A stretch of DNA of 64,000 nt from Lentilactobacillus sp. Marseille-Q4993 (lineage in GTDB: Bacteria; Bacillota; Bacilli; Lactobacillales; Lactobacillaceae): the NCBI RefSeq assembly GCF_951230165.1, contig NZ_CATNVB010000002.1, forward strand, positions 62,001-126,000, given 5' to 3'. The notes under the pieces were generated by a model, which saw only the letters and a program-made list of their open reading frames with translations, had not been told where the DNA came from and ran no database searches. Positions 54,597 through 62,114 of the stretch are shown in pieces. Numbering within the stretch: position 1 is the stretch's first letter; every line of letters starts with the position of its first letter. A program made the position numbers and the translations under genes.

Positions 54597-55547
54597 TTAT
54601 TCGTTGTCCTCTGGCTTATAAAATCTTCGATTATCCAAACCGAAGATTCGATCTGAAAATTCACCTGGCGCTACGTTCTTCAAACCACCTTGAATCATCA
54701 TGATTGATGCATCAAGTTCATCAAGATCATGCAAAATCTCAGCTTCAAGCAACTGTGGCCGTTCTGGCGAGCCATACTCTAGAAGCCCATGATGAGCCAA
54801 TACCATATGTCTCAATAAGATCACTTCTTCTGATTCCTTATCAATGCCTAGTTTATCAGCCGCCTCAACAATCTCAGCGTCAATGATGCTTAAATGGCCT
54901 AGTAAATTACCCTCTACCGTGTACGTAGTGCCTATTGGACCACTTAACTCTATCGTTTTACCCAAGTCATGCAAAATGGCTCCTGCGTACAATAACGGGG
55001 CATCTATGCCATCATATTGGTCAACAATGTGCTCCGCAAGTCTGATGATCGAAAGAGTATGGAATGCAAGGCCCCCTTCAAAATCATGGTGATTTGATTT
55101 GGCAGCCGGAAAATCAAAAAACTCAGTGGCATGTTTAGCAAGCAGCGCTCTCACGATTCTACTGTACGTAGCATTGGTAATTTGAAAGATTACTTGGTCA
55201 AGTTCAGCTTTCATCTCATCTGCCTTCATTGGAGCACGCTTAACATAGTCGGCAGGATCGTTTGGCTCGCCCTCAACTGCCAGTCGGATAGACGAAATTT
55301 TAATTTGGGGCCGATTGAGATAGCTTTCGCGTTTTCCTTTTACATCCACAACCACCCCTGGTTTAAACTTCTCAACATCGTTATCGTTGGTATCCCATAA
55401 CATTCCTCCGATTTCAGTAGACTTATCCGCAAACGACATCGCTAAAAATGGTTTACCATTTTTTGCAACCCGCTTTTCGGACTTTTTTAGTAGTAAAAAC
55501 ATCTCAAAATCTTCGTTCTCACCAAGCTCTGCTAACGTTTTGACCAT
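54597..55547 (-). CDS. yhaM: 3'-5' exoribonuclease YhaM
   Basis: YhaM removes the last bases at RNA 3' ends. The 316-residue protein (ATG 55547, seven nt after AGGAGG) has an OB-fold domain (about 10-95) and an HD domain (about 160-285: FEGGLAFHTLSIIRLAEHI, GAILHDLGKTIEL, HHGLLEYGSPERPQLLEAE). Close in length to the Bacillus protein. Follows yhaN by 11 nt. Confidence 0.96.
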   Translation of the reverse strand: MVKTLAELGENEDFEMFLLLKKSEKRVAKNGKPFLAMSFADKSTEIGGMLWDTNDNDVEKFKPGVVVDVKGKRESYLNRPQIKISSIRLAVEGEPNDPADYVKRAPMKADEMKAELDQVIFQITNATYSRIVRALLAKHATEFFDFPAAKSNHHDFEGGLAFHTLSIIRLAEHIVDQYDGIDAPLLYAGAILHDLGKTIELSGPIGTTYTVEGNLLGHLSIIDAEIVEAADKLGIDKESEEVILLRHMVLAHHGLLEYGSPERPQLLEAEILHDLDELDASIMMIQGGLKNVAPGEFSDRIFGLDNRRFYKPEDNE

Positions 55548-55558
55548 AATCAATCCTC

Positions 55559-58138
55559 CTAATTTTCTTCCTGTAATTCATCTAAATTTAAAGTTTGTTG
55601 GGTAAATTCATTCTCAATCGTTCGAGTTGTAAAGTACAGAACCTGTGTGGACTTTGCCAGCTCAGAAATCAATTCATAGGCTGCCTTAGTTCTACTTTGA
55701 TCAAAGTCAACAAACCCATCGTCAATAATCATTGGCATTGGGTACTGGTCACTAAAGTTAATTGCCAGTGCTAGGACCAAAGCCATGTACAACTGAGCTA
55801 ACGTCCCTCTAGATAACTCATTGATTTCAAACTTTGTGTTATCAGACCTAGTTACCGTGATTTTTTTATCGCCGAATTTAATTTCTTTGTAATTGTGATT
55901 AGTCAAAATTGCAAAATACTTTTGGGCGTCATTCAAAACCCTTGGCAGTCTGCCCTTTGACGCAATATCCAGCACCTTGATAATAAACTTTTGACTAAGA
56001 CTAAGGGCTACATAACGTGAGACACTATCCAAAATTTCTGATTTCAAGTTTGCCTGCTGCTGGCGTAAATCATGGTACTCACCATTTTTGATCAATTGCT
56101 TGATTCTAATTCCGGTGTTAGTCAATTCGCTGTCGACTTGATGAGATTCAGACTGTAATTTACTGATTTCAATCTTGTCTTCATTCATCTTGGCTTGGAT
56201 TTCTTCTAGCCTTGCATCCTTTGGCACTACCACGTTGGTGGATTTGATTCGCTGTTCTAACATTTGGCGTTGGTTCACAACATTATGAATCTTATTTTGT
56301 TCTTCATAAACAGTCTGAAAATCAGCTTCCTTCACTAGCTGGCGATCAGCCAAGAATTGACTTAGTTGCTGTTGCAACTTTTTCAATCGGTCAGTTTTCT
56401 CACTTAATGAAGTTTGGCGATCAACCAATTGTTTCTTCTGCTCCTGCACTTTGATTGACTCATCGTGCCATTTGTTCGTTCTGCTCTTGATTCCATCAAG
56501 GTCACTGGTCAAACTAGAAGTCGTCTTCTTCATCGGAATCCAATCAGCCGCAAATTGCCACTGATTTAAATATTCGATAACCCCATTAACGGTCTGCTCT
56601 GCATCAGTACGGGTTTGCTGTAACTTAGCAGTCGTGTCTTTCAACCGCGAAATAGATGATTGAGCTTGAATCCATTCTTCAGCTGGAATCGAATCAAGGT
56701 GATATTGTTCCCTGATTTCAGCTAACTGACGCTCTACTGAACCTAAATCAATTTCTGGTTCAACATTTTGAGGCTCTGCCTGTTGCTCAGGTTGACTAGG
56801 AAACTCGATAAGAAACGCAGCGATAATCGGTACCAAAGCAATTCCAGCTAACCACCACTTTGTCATGACAATTCCCAGGATCAACGCAACCGCACCAACC
56901 CCGAGCAATATTGGACTTTTAACTGTTTTTGCGGGTTTGACATCAGGTTCTGGTTGACTCCGTTTTCGTTCTTCAGCCTGCTTCGCTAATTCCCGTTGAT
57001 TGAGCAATTGATTAACTCGGTTTATATCATCGTTATTAAATGCGATAGGAGCTGGGGAAGTTTCACCCAAATTCAATTCACTTAGAATTTGGCCCCTCTG
57101 TTCAGTCAACTGAGCGACATCGCTATTTAAATAATCAACTCGATTAGCTTGTTGCTCAACTGATGGTAATTTATCAAGTAGCTGAACGATCTGATCCTGA
57201 TTTTGATTATAAAATTTCGCAGCGGGTGTTTCCTCAACAGTCATCCCTGCCAATTTTTGACGGCTATTTTCCACTTCAGTGCTTGTGTGACTAACTTCGG
57301 TTCGTAAAGCAGTCATTTTTTCCATATCTGCTTGCTGAAATCCCTCCCGAAAATCAGCTTCCGTATATTTTGGCAACTCATTTAGACTATTGATCAGCGG
57401 GATTACCCCTGCTTGATCACTCAATTGCTGATGATTTGTCTGAACTTTTTTTAGTTTATCATCAATTTGTTTCTTGCTAGTTTGTAATTCTAATTCCCTA
57501 CTACTTAGCTCTTGATATTCACCAAAATTGTTCTTAGCATCATCAACTCTAGCCGCCAAATCATCATACTCATGCAATTGCTTAATGATCACTTGCTTCC
57601 GACCACGGGGAAGATAATAAGCGCTTGCTTGCTTCTCATAGTCCTTTGACAGCGCAAATAACTTGTCTGCTCCAATGACACCGACTTGTTGGATTTGCTG
57701 GCGTAATTCTTCTTCACTCAGTTTGTAAAAACTATCCTCATTGAATTTGGAGAAGTAATACAAATTATCAAACGTCTGCCGGTCCATTGGCGAAATTAGT
57801 GTTTCAAAATCTTCCCGAGTTAACTGAGTGTCAGAGTCAAGGTCAAACAATTCAACCTTTCCGCCCTTAGTCAATTCCGTTCTTTTTACCCGATAGTGCT
57901 TCCCATCATGAGTAAATTCGATTTCACCACCGTAGGAACTCGTTTCTTTTGGTACGTACTGACCGTGGCGAGCTTGCCGTTTGTCGAGAAAGCCAAAGAA
58001 AACTGACTTGATAAACTCAATAATCGTTGTTTTACCAGCTTCGTTGGCTCCGGTAACGATTTGCAGGTGATCATCAATATCAAATGACTGGTCGACCCAC
58101 TTTCCAAAACCATAGATATTCAGTTTCGTAATTCTCAT
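55559..58138 (-). CDS. yhaN: AAA ATPase YhaN, SMC/Rad50-like
   Basis: An 859-residue Rad50-like ATPase that pairs with YhaO nuclease in DNA end processing. Walker A is GANEAGKTTII (about 33-43), followed by FFGFLDKRQA; long coiled coils span about 190-390 and 460-700; a hydrophobic pair of helices (about 405-445: ILLGVGAVALILGIVMTKWWLAGIALVPIIAAFLIEF) breaks the coil where Rad50 has a zinc hook, so it may be membrane bound. Signature LSRGTLAQLYMALVLAL and Walker B MIIDDGFVDFDQ. It overlaps yhaO by four nt. Confidence 0.93.
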   Translation of the reverse strand: MRITKLNIYGFGKWVDQSFDIDDHLQIVTGANEAGKTTIIEFIKSVFFGFLDKRQARHGQYVPKETSSYGGEIEFTHDGKHYRVKRTELTKGGKVELFDLDSDTQLTREDFETLISPMDRQTFDNLYYFSKFNEDSFYKLSEEELRQQIQQVGVIGADKLFALSKDYEKQASAYYLPRGRKQVIIKQLHEYDDLAARVDDAKNNFGEYQELSSRELELQTSKKQIDDKLKKVQTNHQQLSDQAGVIPLINSLNELPKYTEADFREGFQQADMEKMTALRTEVSHTSTEVENSRQKLAGMTVEETPAAKFYNQNQDQIVQLLDKLPSVEQQANRVDYLNSDVAQLTEQRGQILSELNLGETSPAPIAFNNDDINRVNQLLNQRELAKQAEERKRSQPEPDVKPAKTVKSPILLGVGAVALILGIVMTKWWLAGIALVPIIAAFLIEFPSQPEQQAEPQNVEPEIDLGSVERQLAEIREQYHLDSIPAEEWIQAQSSISRLKDTTAKLQQTRTDAEQTVNGVIEYLNQWQFAADWIPMKKTTSSLTSDLDGIKSRTNKWHDESIKVQEQKKQLVDRQTSLSEKTDRLKKLQQQLSQFLADRQLVKEADFQTVYEEQNKIHNVVNQRQMLEQRIKSTNVVVPKDARLEEIQAKMNEDKIEISKLQSESHQVDSELTNTGIRIKQLIKNGEYHDLRQQQANLKSEILDSVSRYVALSLSQKFIIKVLDIASKGRLPRVLNDAQKYFAILTNHNYKEIKFGDKKITVTRSDNTKFEINELSRGTLAQLYMALVLALAINFSDQYPMPMIIDDGFVDFDQSRTKAAYELISELAKSTQVLYFTTRTIENEFTQQTLNLDELQEEN

Positions 58139-59373
58139 TGTTCGTCACTCCCGTTACCGTAATTTAGTTTCTCACTCAGTGCCAACTTTGCCTGCTCGAT
58201 AATTTGATTTGCAAATTCTTCGTCGTGGAGACTTTCCGTAATAAAATCTTTGCCCCGTAGTTCTGAAGCAAATTGGGCAACCATTTCGGGATTCAGGATT
58301 TCGTCACTTGCTTGGTCAAAGAATGCCTGATCAAGTGGGCTATTGATTTTAGACTGCTTCATGGTAACCTTCAGGGACGTTACATAAGCATTCAATTCCT
58401 GCCAATTCCTGGCTAAACGGCTCTGAACCGTTGCCAACAGCTCTCCACTATTGAGGGCATCAAGCACTTCACTATCAGTGTTGCCATCAACTGTAACCAT
58501 CAACCTAACCAATGTCAGTTTATTAAATTGAGCGTTCTGTAACTCACCAAAAACAACGTCATTAACATTGCTAATTGACGTTCCCGATAAATCAATTGCC
58601 ATGCGCTCCCAGTTAATTACTGAAGAAGCAATAAAGTTCTTGGTTAACTTACCAGCTTGCTCAGTAACCTCATAGAATCCCTTATCTCCTGATTCATTGA
58701 TACTTCTTCCCTGAGTATTACCAGAATAGTTGATAACTCCGCTATCATCCAAATCTTGTCGTTTGTGAATATGCCCCAACGCCCAGTAATCATAATTCTT
58801 TGCCTTTAGATCTGATAATGTAAACGGAGCGTAGTTAGCTTCGGGTGAATCCACCGAATCAGCACTCCCATGAAGCATTCCAATTTGGAAATCAGCACTA
58901 GTTCTAGTAGGATAATCGTTGATTACGGAATCATTTATCCACTGAGTACCAAAGCTAAATCCGGTTATGGCAACCGTTTTTCCTTCTTCCAGGGTAAACT
59001 GAGTGGTTGTCACATCGTTTGGAAATACATATACATTATCTGGATATCCCAAACTCGAGCTATCTTGATTCATACTTAAATAATCATGATTACCAAAAAT
59101 AATGAACACTTTGATATTTGCATCATTCAGACGGTTTAACTGATCAGTTAAAAACGCAGCGGCCGAGACACTCTTTTCATTTCGGTCAAATAGATCCCCT
59201 GCTAATAGGACAAAATCGACTCTATCATCAATTGCTGTATTAACAACATTCTTAAACGAATCAAATGTTGAATCGGTAATTTTTTTAGTTAGTTCTGCAG
59301 GCAGAGTATCACCAGCCAACAGCCCACTAAACGGACTATCCAAATGGATGTCCGCAGCATGAATAAATTTCAT
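58135..59373 (-). CDS. yhaO: Metallophosphoesterase YhaO, Mre11/SbcD-like
   Basis: The nuclease partner of YhaN. The 412-residue protein has metal ligands in FIHAADIHLDSPF, LLAGDLFDRNEKS, IFGNHDYLS, MLHGS and ALGHIHKRQ, as in Mre11/SbcD. ATG 59373. First gene of yhaO-yhaN-yhaM, overlapping yhaN (ATGA). Confidence 0.95.
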   Translation of the reverse strand: MKFIHAADIHLDSPFSGLLAGDTLPAELTKKITDSTFDSFKNVVNTAIDDRVDFVLLAGDLFDRNEKSVSAAAFLTDQLNRLNDANIKVFIIFGNHDYLSMNQDSSSLGYPDNVYVFPNDVTTTQFTLEEGKTVAITGFSFGTQWINDSVINDYPTRTSADFQIGMLHGSADSVDSPEANYAPFTLSDLKAKNYDYWALGHIHKRQDLDDSGVINYSGNTQGRSINESGDKGFYEVTEQAGKLTKNFIASSVINWERMAIDLSGTSISNVNDVVFGELQNAQFNKLTLVRLMVTVDGNTDSEVLDALNSGELLATVQSRLARNWQELNAYVTSLKVTMKQSKINSPLDQAFFDQASDEILNPEMVAQFASELRGKDFITESLHDEEFANQIIEQAKLALSEKLNYGNGSDEQ

Positions 59374-59403
59374 TTTATCGCCCCTAATATTTATGTACGA
59401 AAA

Positions 59404-59437
59404 AGCACCGAAGATTAGTCTCCACTAATTTCGGCGC
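59404..59437 (-). terminator. Terminator of the YlbF-family gene
   Basis: AGCGCCGAAATTAGT pairs with ACTAATCTTCGGTGCT around GGAG, then TTTTTC on the minus strand. Confidence 0.88.
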
Positions 59438-59442
59438 TCATC

Positions 59443-59787
59443 TTAGTTTCTATATAATTCAACGATTGGTTGAGTTACAATTTGATTTACGTTTGAAAGC
59501 ACTTGGTTTAAATCGCGCTCTTTTGTCATAAGGTCACCGATAATTTCGTTGCTTCCCATTTGTTGGGCCATTGACTGGGCACTGTTGATTTCATCTTCAG
59601 TTGGTTGTTCACCAGTCATTTGCTTTTGTTGCAATGAAACTTGGGCTTGTTGGAAGTTTTCAAACAATTCAAATGCTTCCTTGTCTGCTTTCAACTTGCC
59701 ATATGCTTCCTTAAGAGCGTCAAATTCATTTGTTTTTTGAACTTCAGCTTGTAATTCGTTTGCTAAATCTGTAATTTTGTCAGCCAT
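59443..59787 (-). CDS. YlbF/YmcA family protein
   Basis: A 114-residue all-helical protein of the YlbF/YmcA (DUF964) family, of YheA type: DKITDLANELQAEVQKTNEFDALKEAYGKLKADKEAFELFENFQQAQ. YlbF and YmcA in Bacillus act with RNase Y; this YheA-like member has no known role, but the link to yhaMNO (RNA 3' processing and DNA ends) is conserved in Firmicutes. AGGAG precedes ATG. Confidence 0.9.
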   Translation of the reverse strand: MADKITDLANELQAEVQKTNEFDALKEAYGKLKADKEAFELFENFQQAQVSLQQKQMTGEQPTEDEINSAQSMAQQMGSNEIIGDLMTKERDLNQVLSNVNQIVTQPIVELYRN

Positions 59788-59848
59788 AAAAATCTCCTTA
59801 TTATTAAGCTATTTAAAGTTTAACATAAATGACCAGCTAACAATACGA

Positions 59849-61951
59849 TTAATCACCGAAGAGACTCTTTGCATCGTCAATTAAGTCAGACGCCTTCTTC
59901 TTGATGTAATCACCAGCTTCACTAGCTTTATCTTCAATCTGATTCCAAACATCACTACCAGAATCACTCTTCTTGCCCTGAGCCAACGTCTGGGCATCTT
60001 GAGTATCAAAGCTATCGTTCTTAGTATATGGCAGCATTGTCTGCATTTCATTCCTAAACAGGCTGCCAACCCCAGTACCACTCAGATTTTCCAAATGGTG
60101 AGCCTTGTTGGTACTATCAAAGCCTTCCCAAGTCGCAACCACCAAGTCTGGCGTGTACCCAATGATCCACTTATCCTTCGTTGCGTCAGCTGATCCAGTG
60201 TTATCTGCCTCCGTACTACCAGTCTTACCGGCTACTTGATAACCATAAGGCTTAGCATCAACACCCGTACCACTGTTAAATACTCCGAGCATCATTGAAG
60301 TCATCTGGTTAGCGACTGACTTAGACATAATCTGGCGACCATTCTGTTTCTCAGTGTTATCGACAAGGACTTTACCAGTCGAATCGACAATTTTTCTGAT
60401 ATAGAATGGCTTCATCACCTTACCACCGTTTGCAAACGCGGTATAAGCACCAGCCATTTGCTGAGGAGAAACTCCGGACGAAAGGCCACCTAAAGCAAGG
60501 GCCAAGTTCTTATCCTTTTTGCTTACCGGAATATTGAAGTTTTTAACTGAGTTATAACCCTCGTCAACTCCAATTTGGTTCAACAGCCAAACCGCTGGGG
60601 CATTCATTGACTGTGCGAGTGCCTCGTACATTGGAACACTACCTTGGTATTGGTTGTTGTAGTTCTTTGGTGTATAACCATTTGTTCCGTAGGACTTCTT
60701 TTTGTCTACAAGCATCGAATCATACTTATACCCTGCTTTTAAGGCCGGTGTATAAACAGCCAAGGGTTTCATAGTGGATCCTGGTTGTCTCTTGATTTGA
60801 GTAGCCCGATTATAACCCCGGAACACATGTTGACCACGACCACCGACAACTGCACTTACACCACCCGTTGATGGCGAGACCGCGATTGATGATGCTTGGA
60901 CCTTGGTGCCGTCAGACGCGTTTGCTGGGAACAATGAATCATTATCAAAGTTCTGTTGCATTGCTTGCTGTTGATTTTGATTAAGGTTGGTATAAATTCG
61001 GTAACCTTTGTTCATAATCTCTGATTCGGTTAACCCATACTTACTAATGGCTTCGTCGATTACCGCGTCAAAGTAATAAGGGTATCGATACCCATCCTTA
61101 CGAACGTATGTGTCTTGAACGTTGATTGGTGTTGACTTGTAGTAATTTGCCTGTGATTGCGTCAACTTCCCGTTTTCGACCATTAGTTGCAACACCACAT
61201 TGCGTCGTTCCTTGGCCGCAACTGGGTGATCGATTGGGTTGAAACCACTAGGGTTAGTCAACATTCCTGCTAGCACCGCAGAATCCGGTACCGTCAAGTT
61301 CACAGCATCCACCCCAAAGTACTTTCTGGCTGCATCTTGAACACCCCAAACACCATTTCCAAAGTAGGCATTATTTAGATACATGGTCAGAATCTCATTC
61401 TTCGAATAATCATTCTCTACCTGAATTGAAAGGAACAATTCCTTCAGCTTTCGAGAGACAGTTTGCTCTTGTGACAGATACGCATTCTTAACCAACTGTT
61501 GCGTTAAGGTACTACCACCACCACTGATGTAGTCACGACCCAATAATTTATTTTTCAGCAATAGAACAAATGCTCTTGCGATACCCTTCACTGAAAACCC
61601 GTATTCATGGTAAAAATTACGGTCCTCAGTAGACAACACCGCTTTAGGAACATTACTGGAAATTTTACTGAGGCCAACGTAGGTCCCCTTTTGGGCGTAG
61701 AGTTCTCCTGCTTTATTGTTACTCTGATCAAATATCTCAGTTGTCTTAGCTAACGAGGACTCCAAGTTCTTAACGTGAGAGGTTTTGGCTACATATGTTA
61801 GATAACCACTCAATAATAGACCAAAGAACAACATTAATATAAATAATATTTTGACAATATGATGTTTTCGGTTGAATCTTTTCATCTTTTTTCTTATTGG
61901 TCGGTACCAGTTAAGAAATGACTTCCAAAAACCGGAAGAATTGCTTTTCAT
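59849..61951 (-). CDS. pbp2A: Class A penicillin-binding protein (glycosyltransferase and transpeptidase)
   Basis: A bifunctional enzyme that polymerises and crosslinks peptidoglycan. The 700-residue protein has a basic cytosolic tail, one membrane helix (about 33-53), the GT51 domain with EDRNFYHEYGF and SGGGSTLTQQLVKN, and the transpeptidase domain with STMKPL (active serine), SMN and KTGSTEA. The tail carries KDSFDTQDAQTLAQGKKSD then an amphipathic end (KKKASDLIDDAKSLFGD). ATG preceded by AGGAG. PBP2a-type by size. Monocistronic. Confidence 0.95.
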   Translation of the reverse strand: MKSNSSGFWKSFLNWYRPIRKKMKRFNRKHHIVKILFILMLFFGLLLSGYLTYVAKTSHVKNLESSLAKTTEIFDQSNNKAGELYAQKGTYVGLSKISSNVPKAVLSTEDRNFYHEYGFSVKGIARAFVLLLKNKLLGRDYISGGGSTLTQQLVKNAYLSQEQTVSRKLKELFLSIQVENDYSKNEILTMYLNNAYFGNGVWGVQDAARKYFGVDAVNLTVPDSAVLAGMLTNPSGFNPIDHPVAAKERRNVVLQLMVENGKLTQSQANYYKSTPINVQDTYVRKDGYRYPYYFDAVIDEAISKYGLTESEIMNKGYRIYTNLNQNQQQAMQQNFDNDSLFPANASDGTKVQASSIAVSPSTGGVSAVVGGRGQHVFRGYNRATQIKRQPGSTMKPLAVYTPALKAGYKYDSMLVDKKKSYGTNGYTPKNYNNQYQGSVPMYEALAQSMNAPAVWLLNQIGVDEGYNSVKNFNIPVSKKDKNLALALGGLSSGVSPQQMAGAYTAFANGGKVMKPFYIRKIVDSTGKVLVDNTEKQNGRQIMSKSVANQMTSMMLGVFNSGTGVDAKPYGYQVAGKTGSTEADNTGSADATKDKWIIGYTPDLVVATWEGFDSTNKAHHLENLSGTGVGSLFRNEMQTMLPYTKNDSFDTQDAQTLAQGKKSDSGSDVWNQIEDKASEAGDYIKKKASDLIDDAKSLFGD

Positions 61952-62050
61952 ACAAAATCTCCTTTATAAGTTCCCAATCATTGTACCATATGCATTGTTT
62001 AGCAATCGCATACCACACGAATCTTAACTATCGCTTTAAAATTATGTACA

Positions 62051-62082
62051 AAAAAGGCAACCCTGTTAGGATTGCCTTTTTC
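62051..62082 (-). terminator. Terminator of the surface repeat protein
   Basis: AAAAAGGCAATCCT pairs with AGGGTTGCCTTTTT around AACA, then T run. It lies 33 nt after the stop codon. Confidence 0.9.
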
Positions 62083-62114
62083 TGACTAAACATCATCATT
62101 CAAAAATTCAAATG

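Noticed and set aside
55131-55400. ORFs on the plus strand antisense to yhaM, polA, thrS, murC and others
   Set aside because: They mirror codon structure of the real genes, lack ribosome binding sites and show no family features.
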